Assembly (NCBI GenBank): GCA_024681855.1 | Contig: JAILAB010000052.1 | Location: 1-39,372, forward strand | Origin: Elusimicrobiales bacterium | GTDB lineage: Bacteria > Elusimicrobiota > Elusimicrobia > Elusimicrobiales > UBA9959 | DNA length: 39,372 bases | Reading direction: 5' to 3' | Shown here: in pieces, positions 31,949-39,372 of the stretch | Layout: each line of letters starts with the position of its first letter | How positions within the stretch are numbered: the first letter of the stretch is position 1 | Notes under the pieces: generated by a model | What the model saw: only the letters and a program-made list of their open reading frames with translations | What the model was told of the DNA's origin: nothing | Database searches by the model: none | Made by a program: the position numbers and the translations under genes

Positions 31949-33946
31949 TTATAATACCGTGTTTCTGTCAAATTTTTTGGCAAGCTCAAGGCCAGTCATA
32001 TAAAACATGGTTGGCCTGCCGTGCGGGCAATGAGCGCCGTCCCTGCAAAGGCGCAAACCTTTCATGATTTCTTCGGCTTCTGCCTTATTTAAAACATCTC
32101 TGGCCTTTACTGCTTTCTTGCATGCCATCGTAGCAATGAGATTTCGCTTAACTTCTTCCGCCACCCGGCTGGGATTGCCGATTATGTCAGAAAGATATGA
32201 CACAAATTCAGTGAATGAATTCTGGCTGAACTCAAAAAAAGAAGGAGCGCTGCGCAAAGCCACTGTCGCCGGCCCCCTTGCGTCTATCTCAAAGCCGGCG
32301 CTTTCAAGCCAATCTTTCCAGCGCATGACATTCTCAGTCTGGGAGCGGGTAAGATTTGCCTCTATAGGAATAAGCAATGGCTGCCTCGTTATGTTCTTAT
32401 CCGCAAGTTCTTCCAGATAGCGCTCAAAGAATACCCTCTCTTGCGCTGCATGCTGGTCAACAGCCAGCAAGCCCCGCGCGCATTCAAAAAGCAGATAGCT
32501 TGAAGCCAGCTGGCCTATATATTTAAGGCTTTCAGTTCTCCACGCTGTGGCAGGGTCAGCGGGAGGCAAATTTTTTGTGCCTCTGAACACTCCAGGAATG
32601 CTTTCCACAGCAGAAGCATCATTGAATGGCAGAATGCCGTTTTCTGCTATTGGCACATTTTCCTGAATAGAAGAAGCCATGCTATTAGAGCCGGCCTCCA
32701 AAACAGAATTTACGGCATAAGGAATTTCCTGATTAAGGCCAGCGGCAGACTGAAAAGGCTGTTCCTTGGAATAATCGGCATAGCCATGGCCAGGCGGCTC
32801 TCCATGACCATAAACGGCATGCGGCGGCAAATTTTCCTGCGGCACGGATACAGAAACAGGCATTGCCTCCGGGCTGCGTTTTTCGGAATTTCCATAATCT
32901 GCCATGGCAGGGGAACCTGAAAAATCCTCCGCATCGGAAGCAGATATTCTGTTATCCGTAACGCTGCGCACCGCAGCAGCCAATGCGGCAAAAATAGCCC
33001 CGTCATCAGCAAATTTCACATCTCTTTTCTGCGGATGCACATTAACGTCAAAAGCGGAAGGATCAAGCTCCAAGAACAAAACACAGGCCGGATGCTTGCC
33101 CAAAGGCACTACGGGATAAGCCTTGTAAAGAGCTTGCTTAAGCAGCTGCGAAGCAACAGGGCGGCGGTTCACGAAATAATACTGATTAGCCCTTGTTGAA
33201 CAAAAGGCATTCATCACGGAAACATATCCATATACGGAAATGCCTTCGCCTTTAAAGCTTATTTCCTTCATTCCGGAAAAAACCTTTTTGCCAAAAACCG
33301 TTTCTGCCCTGCGCCGTAAATTTGCTTCCAGGCCTTCAGGCAATAAGGGAACTGAAAATATTTCCGCATCCTCCATGCGCATGCTAAAAGCTATGCCGCA
33401 ATTAGCCAGCACCGCCTCTTCGGCTGTCCTTATCAGATGCGCTCTTTCAGAAGCTGCGCTTTTCAGGAATTTAGCCCTTGCCGGGACATTAAAGAAAATA
33501 TCCCTGGCTTCAATGACTGTGCCCTTAACCGGAGGGGCAGGCTGCATTGAAATTATCTTGCCGCCTTCTCCTTCAAGAGCAAAGCCCGTTTCTTCCCCCT
33601 CAGCAAAAGAAATCATTTTCAGCCTGGAAACAGCAAAAACCGAATAAAGAGCTTCCCCCCTGAACCCATAAGTGGACAGGGAATATATGTCATCAAAATT
33701 GCGCAGCTTGCTTGTGCCATGCCTTAGCAGGGCAAGCTTCATGTCTTCCATAGACATGCCTTTCCCGTCATCCCGAACGCGTATCAGGCTGCGACCGGCT
33801 TTTTCTATTTCAATATCTATGCGCTTTGCTCCTGAGTCAGCGGAATTTTCAAGCAGCTCTTTTAAAATGGAATCAGGCCGCTCAATCACTTCTCCGGCGG
33901 CTATTTTCGCAACCACTTCATCAGGGAGGACTTTTATTTCAGACAT
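31949..33946 (-). CDS. mutL: MutL mismatch-repair protein with endonuclease motif
   Basis: 665 aa. The GHKL ATPase domain (1-335) shows KELLENSADSGA (N34), DDGKGM, RHGTSK and GFRGEAL. A Ser/Pro/Ala-rich linker (about 340-465) follows. The C-terminal dimerisation domain holds the metal-dependent nicking motif DQHA-x2-E-x4-E (497-508), plus ACKKAVKA (608-615) and CPHGRPT (640-646). E. coli MutL lacks this endonuclease motif and uses MutH, so this organism likely uses the MutH-independent pathway found in most bacteria and eukaryotes. It lies 26 nt after mutS. Confidence 0.95.
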   Translation of the reverse strand: MSEIKVLPDEVVAKIAAGEVIERPDSILKELLENSADSGAKRIDIEIEKAGRSLIRVRDDGKGMSMEDMKLALLRHGTSKLRNFDDIYSLSTYGFRGEALYSVFAVSRLKMISFAEGEETGFALEGEGGKIISMQPAPPVKGTVIEARDIFFNVPARAKFLKSAASERAHLIRTAEEAVLANCGIAFSMRMEDAEIFSVPLLPEGLEANLRRRAETVFGKKVFSGMKEISFKGEGISVYGYVSVMNAFCSTRANQYYFVNRRPVASQLLKQALYKAYPVVPLGKHPACVLFLELDPSAFDVNVHPQKRDVKFADDGAIFAALAAAVRSVTDNRISASDAEDFSGSPAMADYGNSEKRSPEAMPVSVSVPQENLPPHAVYGHGEPPGHGYADYSKEQPFQSAAGLNQEIPYAVNSVLEAGSNSMASSIQENVPIAENGILPFNDASAVESIPGVFRGTKNLPPADPATAWRTESLKYIGQLASSYLLFECARGLLAVDQHAAQERVFFERYLEELADKNITRQPLLIPIEANLTRSQTENVMRWKDWLESAGFEIDARGPATVALRSAPSFFEFSQNSFTEFVSYLSDIIGNPSRVAEEVKRNLIATMACKKAVKARDVLNKAEAEEIMKGLRLCRDGAHCPHGRPTMFYMTGLELAKKFDRNTVL

Positions 33947-33972
33947 GCTTATTTCCCATTATCTCAATAAGG

Positions 33973-36552
33973 CTATAGCCGTTTTTTCCATTCTGAAATA
34001 AGAGCTAGGGCCTGCAAAGGCGTTAGGCTATCAGGATCTGCCATCTTTATTTCATCCAGCACGGGATGCGAAGAGAACATTGGCAGCAGCGGAGCATCGT
34101 CATAATCAGACGCTTCAACCTCTATCTTGCCTTTTCTCTGCAAGGTTTGAAGAATTTGGCGCGCCCTGGCAATGGCGGAATCTGGCAGGCCTGCCAGCCT
34201 TGCCACATGTATGCCGTATGACCTGTCAGCCGGCCCTGCATTGACTTTGTGAAGAAAGACCACTTCTGTTTTTCCGGCAGAGCTGGTCCATTCTTTCACT
34301 GATATATTGAAATTTTTTATGCCCTTAAATTTTTCAGCCAGCTCAGTTAATTCAAAATAATGCGTGGCAAAAAGCACCCTGGGGCCTTTTCCGCCCCTGT
34401 AAAGATACTCCGCTACCGCCCAAGCTATTGAAATGCCATCGTATGTGGAAGTGCCTCTGCCAACCTCGTCAAGAAGAACAAGGCTTTTAGCGGTGGCAAG
34501 CTTCATTATGGAAGAAGTTTCCTTCATCTCAACCATGAAGGTTGATTCCCCAAGAGACATTCTGTCATGAGCTCCTATGCGCGTCATTATGCGGTCTGTA
34601 ACGCTTATTCTAGCCTTTTTGGCGGCCACGAAGCTTCCAGCCTGAGCCATAATAACGGCTATGGCTGCCTGTCTCAAATACACAGACTTTCCGCTCATGT
34701 TAGGGCCTGTAAGAATTATCATTCCGGCATTCTCAGGACCGCCTATTTTGAGATCATTCGGCACAAAATTGCCAGACATGAGCAGGCGTTCCACTACAGG
34801 ATGCCTGCCGTCCTCTAATTCCAGCGTGCCATCCGTAAGCATTTCCGGCCTGGAAAACTCATAAATGACTGCCGCTTCAGAAAAAGCGTAAAAAACATCC
34901 AGCTCGGCAACAGCTCCAGCAAATAATTTAATTTCTCCGGCAAGAGCATGGGCAGCTTCCCTTATAGTGCCAAAAAGATGTGCCTCAAGGCGGGCTGTTT
35001 TTTCTTCCGCTCCTAAAATCTTATTCTCAAGCTGCTTAAGCTCTTCGGTTATATACCGTTCCGCATTAACCAAAGTCTGCTTGCGCACAAAATATGGAGG
35101 AACTTTTGCGGCATTAGCTTTTGAAACTTCAATGAAATAGCCGAATACGGAATTATAGCCTACTTTAAGATTAGGAATCTGATTTTTTTCCCTTTCCCTA
35201 GCCTCAATTTCATTAAGAAATTTCTGGCTGTCTCGGCGAACAAGACGCAGCTCATCTAGTTCAGCATTCCAGCCTTCTCTTATAATGCCGCCATCAGAAA
35301 GCCTAGCCGGAGGATTGTCCGAAAGAGCTTTTTTCAGCATTTCAAGAAGGCCTTTAAGAGCGGCTCCGGCTTTCTCTATGCGAGCATATATGCCGGGAGC
35401 TGCCTTGAAAAAATCTTCTCCGCTGACAAGCTCCGTAAGGTCTTCTATATGCAAAAGGGCTGTTCTTATCGCCGCCATGTCCCTTGGCGATGCCGTAAGC
35501 CCCATTAATCTGCCAAGCAGCCTTTCCACATCTGGTATTTCAGAAAGCACAGACTTAAGCCTGTCCCTGGCTTCAGCATTTTCAAAAAGGAAAGCCGTAA
35601 ATTTCTGTCTGGCATTTATTGCAGCCAGGTCGCAGAGCGGCTCCAGCAGCCAGCGGCGCAACAGGCGAGTTCCCATGGCGCTGCGGCACAGATTAAGTAT
35701 GCCCCATAAAGTTTTGTCCGAGTCCCCATCTGGAGACATAACCAGTTCCAGAGTGCGTATTGCGGAATCGTCCATCTGTAATTTTGCGCTTGGCTCAAAA
35801 TAAGAAGGAATGAAATTATCCTTTACCCCCGGCAAAGTCTTGCGCACATAAGCATTAATCTCTAATGCCGTTTTCATTGCATGAAGATGGTTCTGCCATA
35901 CCGCCTCTGCCGTCCAAGGCAGAGCTTCCGGTTCAGTCATATTAAATTCAGTAACTGGCACAGGAGAAAAATCAGCGCGGCGCTTCTTCAGCTCCGCCAG
36001 CGTAGCGGAATCAGCTATTATCTCTGCCGGGGCAGCCCTTGATATCAGGGAATAAAGCTGGTAAAGGCCATGGTCATTCACATTCTGCGCGCATTGAAAA
36101 TCGCCTGTGGAGGCATCAAAAGAAGCAAAGCCCCAGCCTGCTATGTCTAATGAAACAGCAACCAGAAGCTTGGCATTTTTAGGTTCCAAAAGCTCATCTT
36201 CTACAACGGTGCCAGGAGTTATCAGGCGTATGACCTCACGGCGGAAAAGCTTATTTTTCTTTCCGTTAGGCTCGGCAGCGGCAGAAACCTGCTCGCATAT
36301 AGCTACTTTATGCCCTGCGGCAATCATTCTGGAAATATAGCTTGAACAGGAATGATGAGGAACGCCGCACATAGGCACTTTCTGCCTATGCGTAAGAGTA
36401 AGGCCCAGTATGGAGCTGCCTTTTATGGCATCCTCAAAGAACATCTCATAGAAATCCCCAAGCCTGAAAAAAAGAAAGGCATCGGGATAGGACTGCTTTA
36501 GGCTGCTGTACTGCTGAAAAAGCGGAGTATCTGGCATTTCTATTTCTGACAT
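33973..36552 (-). CDS. mutS: MutS mismatch-recognition protein
   Basis: 859 aa, full length (E. coli 853). F34-Y35-E36 in GDFYEMFF is the mismatch-reading Phe-x-Glu motif. The connector, clamp and lever regions follow, then the ABC ATPase with Walker A GPNMSGKS (616-623) and LVLLDEVGRGTSTYDG. It begins a five-gene leftward operon mutS-mutL-membrane protein-marC-add. AGGCGG lies 8 nt before the ATG, and a hairpin GGGCA-N3-TGCCC (36566-36578) abuts it in the leader. TATAAT about 40 nt upstream may be the -10 box. Confidence 0.97.
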   Translation of the reverse strand: MSEIEMPDTPLFQQYSSLKQSYPDAFLFFRLGDFYEMFFEDAIKGSSILGLTLTHRQKVPMCGVPHHSCSSYISRMIAAGHKVAICEQVSAAAEPNGKKNKLFRREVIRLITPGTVVEDELLEPKNAKLLVAVSLDIAGWGFASFDASTGDFQCAQNVNDHGLYQLYSLISRAAPAEIIADSATLAELKKRRADFSPVPVTEFNMTEPEALPWTAEAVWQNHLHAMKTALEINAYVRKTLPGVKDNFIPSYFEPSAKLQMDDSAIRTLELVMSPDGDSDKTLWGILNLCRSAMGTRLLRRWLLEPLCDLAAINARQKFTAFLFENAEARDRLKSVLSEIPDVERLLGRLMGLTASPRDMAAIRTALLHIEDLTELVSGEDFFKAAPGIYARIEKAGAALKGLLEMLKKALSDNPPARLSDGGIIREGWNAELDELRLVRRDSQKFLNEIEAREREKNQIPNLKVGYNSVFGYFIEVSKANAAKVPPYFVRKQTLVNAERYITEELKQLENKILGAEEKTARLEAHLFGTIREAAHALAGEIKLFAGAVAELDVFYAFSEAAVIYEFSRPEMLTDGTLELEDGRHPVVERLLMSGNFVPNDLKIGGPENAGMIILTGPNMSGKSVYLRQAAIAVIMAQAGSFVAAKKARISVTDRIMTRIGAHDRMSLGESTFMVEMKETSSIMKLATAKSLVLLDEVGRGTSTYDGISIAWAVAEYLYRGGKGPRVLFATHYFELTELAEKFKGIKNFNISVKEWTSSAGKTEVVFLHKVNAGPADRSYGIHVARLAGLPDSAIARARQILQTLQRKGKIEVEASDYDDAPLLPMFSSHPVLDEIKMADPDSLTPLQALALISEWKKRL

Positions 36553-36678
36553 AAAATTACCGCCTGGGCAAAATGCCCTTAATATATAATTATAACATAA
36601 CTTAAAGAAGTATTTTGCTTACGGCAAAGCAGCAATAAATGCAGGCAAGGATTTATACGAAATAGCCTGTTTTTTACT

Positions 36679-37350
36679 TTAATCAAGCTTTTTCTTCATT
36701 ACCAGATTTGATAAGAACATATAGATACCGGCTAAGGCCAATGCCGCAAGTATTATCTCCCAAAGATGAGAGGAAACAATGTCTTTTCCTCTATGCACAA
36801 GCTCCAGATATGTTATGTTTCCGGCGGTGCGTCCTAACCAAAAACCTGTTGCGGCAAGAATAGCAGTCCATATTCCAGCGCCAAGGCCTGTAAACAAGGC
36901 GAAAATTTTTTTATCCATGCCTGAAAGGCCTGCCGGTATTGAGATAAGCTGCCTTATAACTGGAATAAGGCGGCATACAAATGTCGTGCCAGCCCCGTAC
37001 TTATTAAAAATCTCATAAGCGCGGTCAAGAGCTTCCGGCTTAATGAAAAACTTTCTGCCATGTTTTCTAAGGAAAGGTTCTCCAAGCTTTGCTGAAAGCC
37101 AATAATTGAAAAAAGCCCCAGCCAGAGAACCAGCCAGACCTGCGCAAACAGATAAAACAAGATCCGCATGCGGGCTGCCGCAGGTAAGTTCACCCCTTGC
37201 TGCAAGAAAACCGGCTGGAATCATCACTATTTCGCTAGGGAAAGGAATAAAGCTGGATTCCACAGCCATGAAGAAAAAAATAAAGAAATATCCCCATGCC
37301 GGAGCAAGAGCCGCAATATAATCTAAATAACCCGCCAAAATATCAAGCAT
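36679..37350 (-). CDS. DedA-family membrane protein
   Basis: 223 aa with about five hydrophobic or re-entrant segments. Family marks: IPFPSEIVMIPAGFLAA with the conserved Glu, and FVCRLIPVIRQLISIPAG with two Arg residues. DedA proteins are linked to undecaprenyl-phosphate or phospholipid flipping and to membrane-potential maintenance. It follows uraA by 14 nt and is probably co-transcribed. About 126 nt separate its stop from mutS; that gap holds the mutS promoter region and only a weak hairpin. Confidence 0.88.
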   Translation of the reverse strand: MLDILAGYLDYIAALAPAWGYFFIFFFMAVESSFIPFPSEIVMIPAGFLAARGELTCGSPHADLVLSVCAGLAGSLAGAFFNYWLSAKLGEPFLRKHGRKFFIKPEALDRAYEIFNKYGAGTTFVCRLIPVIRQLISIPAGLSGMDKKIFALFTGLGAGIWTAILAATGFWLGRTAGNITYLELVHRGKDIVSSHLWEIILAALALAGIYMFLSNLVMKKKLD

Positions 37351-37364
37351 ATAAATCCCGACAA

Positions 37365-38624
37365 TTATTTATTTTCTTTTCTGCAAATGCTTATAAGGCG
37401 GAAAAGAAGGCTCATTATTATTGAAACAACTGTGGCAAGAGCCATGCCCTTAAGAGTTACCGTCCCTATTGTTATGCTTGCGGTGCTTACGCCTATGCCC
37501 AATACAACTGCCGTAAGCATAAGATTCTGAGGATTATTGTAATCAATACGCTTTTCCACAAGTATTCTTATGCCGGAAACAGCTATAACGCCAAACAGAA
37601 GCATGGAAACGCCGCCCATAACCGGGGCCGGAATAGCCTGTATAAGCGCCGCCAGCTTGCCCATGCAGGAAAGCAGCACGGCAAAAACAGCCGCTCCGCC
37701 GATAACCCATGTGCTAAAAACCTTGCTTATGGCCAGCACACCGATATTTTCCCCATAAGTTGTATTAGGCGTGCTTCCGAAAAAGCCTGAAATCATTGTT
37801 GATATGCCATTGCCCATAATGGATCTGGCAAGGCCAGGGTCTTTAGTAAGATCCTTGTCTATAATGCTTCCTATTACTATAAAGTGGCCTATATGCTCAG
37901 CGATGACAACAAGCGAGGCCGGGAGAATAATTAAAATAGCATTCAGATTAAATTCAGGCTTATAAAAATTAGGGAGAGCAAACCATGGGGCCTCTTTAAC
38001 AGCGCTCAAATCCGCAATGCCGCAGAAAATTGAAATCACATATCCGCTTACCACTCCGATAAGGATTGGAATTATGCCTAAAAAGCCCTTAAATGCCACA
38101 TTAGCGAATATTGTTATAGCTAAAACAGCTAATGCTACGCCTATGTGCGTAAAATTGGGAGCAACTCCCTCCACAGGCACCAGCCCCGCCATATTTGCTG
38201 CAGTAGGCATGAGTTCCAGGCCGATTACAGCAACTATTGCGCCCATGGCAGCAGGAGGGAAAACAATGTCTATCCATTTTGTGCCAACAAAATGGATTAT
38301 GGCAGCCACAATGCAGAAAACAATGCCCACGGCAATAAAACCGCCAAGCGCAGCGCCATAGCTATACTGAGCCAGTATCAAAAAGACTGGGGAAAGAAAA
38401 GCAAAGCTGGAACCCAAATATGCCGGAATTTTGCCCTTACAGATAAACAGATAAAGCAGAGTGCCTAAGCCATTGAAAAGAAGAACTGTTGCCGGATTTA
38501 TCTTAAAAAGTATTGGAACCAGCACAGTGGAACCGAACATTGCAAAAAGATGCTGAAGGCTAAGAGGCACAGTCTGAAGAACAGGAAGCTTGGCATCTAC
38601 AGGTATTGGGGCGCGTTCACTCAC
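37365..38624 (-). CDS. uraA: Uracil permease (NCS2 family)
   Basis: 419 aa if read from the GTG of (M)SERAPIPVDAKLP, which follows AAGG at 8 nt; a GTG three codons earlier overlaps the Shine-Dalgarno itself. About 14 membrane segments with the NCS2 hallmarks: LGSSFAFLSP, AEHIGH with E243, and TPNTTYGENIG with E292, the residue pair that binds uracil in E. coli UraA; GGVSMLLFGVIAVSG also fits. It imports uracil with protons. Paired with dedA downstream. Confidence 0.92.
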   Translation of the reverse strand: MSERAPIPVDAKLPVLQTVPLSLQHLFAMFGSTVLVPILFKINPATVLLFNGLGTLLYLFICKGKIPAYLGSSFAFLSPVFLILAQYSYGAALGGFIAVGIVFCIVAAIIHFVGTKWIDIVFPPAAMGAIVAVIGLELMPTAANMAGLVPVEGVAPNFTHIGVALAVLAITIFANVAFKGFLGIIPILIGVVSGYVISIFCGIADLSAVKEAPWFALPNFYKPEFNLNAILIILPASLVVIAEHIGHFIVIGSIIDKDLTKDPGLARSIMGNGISTMISGFFGSTPNTTYGENIGVLAISKVFSTWVIGGAAVFAVLLSCMGKLAALIQAIPAPVMGGVSMLLFGVIAVSGIRILVEKRIDYNNPQNLMLTAVVLGIGVSTASITIGTVTLKGMALATVVSIIMSLLFRLISICRKENK

Positions 38625-38799
38625 GATAATCACCTTAATTTAGGAATCAAAACTTCAATATGGAATAACAAAGCAATATTTTATAATATTTGCTATACTC
38701 CGCAAAGCATGGCAATATGAAATTGAAAATGTTTTTCATGATAGGCCGCAAAAAAATAGGCACAATGGCACTTGTAAATACTTTTATTGTATATTAAGA

Positions 38800-38805
38800 T
38801 ATAAT
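38800..38805 (+). promoter_or_regulatory. Possible -10 box for the gene at the right edge
   Basis: Consensus TATAAT 58 nt before the start codon at 38864. No convincing -35 at normal spacing (TTGTAA is 22 bp upstream). Confidence 0.3.
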
Positions 38806-38863
38806 ATAGTTGATAGTATAAGGTGATTATTGCGCGAATAAGATGACCGCTAAGGATTTTTCT

Positions 38864-39372
38864 ATGAAAAAAAACAAAGAAGAAAAAAAAGAGTATAATC
38901 TCACCCCAGCTTTCTTTAATGCTAAGAATAAAACATCTGCAGCCTGCATAGCTGCATTTCTGTTAGCCGGAGGCCTGGTTTTTGTTTTCATGGCCATCAT
39001 GGGCGAAAAAGATTTGCGCAAAGATGATATTAAATTCAGCTATGGCAATGTGCTGCGAGGGGCTTTTTCACCAATAGAAGATTTTTTTTCTGGAAAAGAT
39101 AAAGAAGCTAAAAACGAAAAAATTGCCAGGGCAAGGATGCACAGCAGAGGAGCAGTGTTCGCAGATGAGGCAGTAAGCCTAAATGACTGGCTTGACGCTC
39201 CTGCTGAGAACACACTTTCCTCTAATGGCAGCTCTTCGAGAGCTTCAGGACCTTCAGCAAAGTCTAAGACGAATGGAAAACGCAATCCGGGCGAGGAAAA
39301 TGCACAATACAGAAAAATGGAAAATGCTCTTGGAAGCGCATCATTCGCAAGCAGCGGCGGAACAAGCAAAAC
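38864..39372 (+). CDS. Partial membrane-anchored protein, cut by the window edge
   Basis: At least 169 aa, open at the right edge. AAGGA lies 7 nt before the ATG; an in-frame ATG at 38843 has no such site. The first 25 residues are Lys/Glu-rich, then one transmembrane segment (about 26-46), after which the chain should face the periplasm. Visible stretches include FSYGNVLRGAFSPIEDFF and AVSLNDWLDAP, then a low-complexity Ser/Ala/Asn/Lys region (about 112-169). No family recognised; low-complexity linkers of this kind often precede a C-terminal domain, which is out of view. Confidence 0.7.
   Translation, partial: MKKNKEEKKEYNLTPAFFNAKNKTSAACIAAFLLAGGLVFVFMAIMGEKDLRKDDIKFSYGNVLRGAFSPIEDFFSGKDKEAKNEKIARARMHSRGAVFADEAVSLNDWLDAPAENTLSSNGSSSRASGPSAKSKTNGKRNPGEENAQYRKMENALGSASFASSGGTSK

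Noticed and set aside
38673-38693. A+T-rich near-palindrome upstream of uraA
   Set aside because: Arms are out of register by one base and made almost wholly of AT runs; likely chance.
38843-38866. Upstream in-frame ATG at 38843 as the start of the right-edge gene
   Set aside because: It lacks a properly spaced Shine-Dalgarno, whereas the ATG at 38864 has AAGGA at 7 nt.
1-39372. CRISPR arrays, tRNA/rRNA genes, insertion sequences, prophage or toxin-antitoxin genes
   Set aside because: None was recognised by reading both strands; no transposase, integrase or regularly spaced direct repeats were seen.

Overview
The window is a gene-dense bacterial chromosome segment with moderate G+C, about 30 protein genes, and no rRNA, tRNA, CRISPR array, phage or insertion sequence that I can see. 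The owner is most likely a diderm (outer-membrane) bacterium with anaerobic leanings. It carries a four-gene lipoprotein operon including an LpoB-type penicillin-binding-protein activator, and a NifU/NifS Fe-S assembly pair with no nitrogenase genes beside it. It has an endonuclease-type MutL with no MutH in view, a ClpC-type unfoldase, and a U32/RlhA-type protein. The mix resembles gut-type Elusimicrobiota or a similar deep-branching diderm phylum. That assignment rests on overall gene flavour only and is weak.

Layout from left to right: a short repeat and a bidirectional terminator (1-239); a secreted GH13 alpha-amylase with a strong promoter (240-1795); a leftward run nfeD, clpC, membrane-anchored penicillin-binding/beta-lactamase-fold hydrolase, U32/rlhA-like, yaeQ-like (1836-9647); a leftward lipoprotein operon LPP20, LpoB-like, COG3014-like, LPP20 with its own TTGACA/TATATT promoter and terminator (9688-13746); nifU-nifS (13782-15816) behind an uncharacterised membrane protein; a tandem ACT protein facing ettA across a shared terminator; a yrbL-like gene with a palindrome inside its promoter; a MutT-type Nudix gene; a B12-binding-type radical SAM protein; two LTA-synthase-family (COG1368) enzymes enclosing a chloramphenicol-acetyltransferase-fold protein; an MFS transporter; a secreted Sel1-repeat protein; a five-gene leftward operon mutS-mutL-membrane protein-marC-adenosine deaminase; a uraA-dedA pair; and the start of a rightward membrane-anchored protein cut by the window edge.

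Housekeeping functions dominate: mismatch repair, protein quality control, Fe-S assembly, translation, and nucleobase/nucleoside salvage by uraA and the adenosine deaminase. Envelope functions form a second theme: LpoB/LPP20 lipoproteins, the penicillin-binding-fold hydrolase, LTA-synthase-family enzymes, DedA, NfeD and the Sel1 protein.

The signals I find most worth a second look are regulatory or organisational. A 27-bp bipartite element, GGCCC-N8-ATAGGACTTTTGGC, occurs at two loci 26 kb apart. Read toward the amylase and toward the MFS transporter, it sits about 10 bp upstream of a recognisable -35 box in both cases. The four-lipoprotein operon looks like a conserved but poorly described outer-membrane module. 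The yrbL-like promoter has an operator-like palindrome filling its spacer. Several genes have a -10 box only 6-9 nt before an ATG with no ribosome binding site, so they may be translated from leaderless mRNAs.
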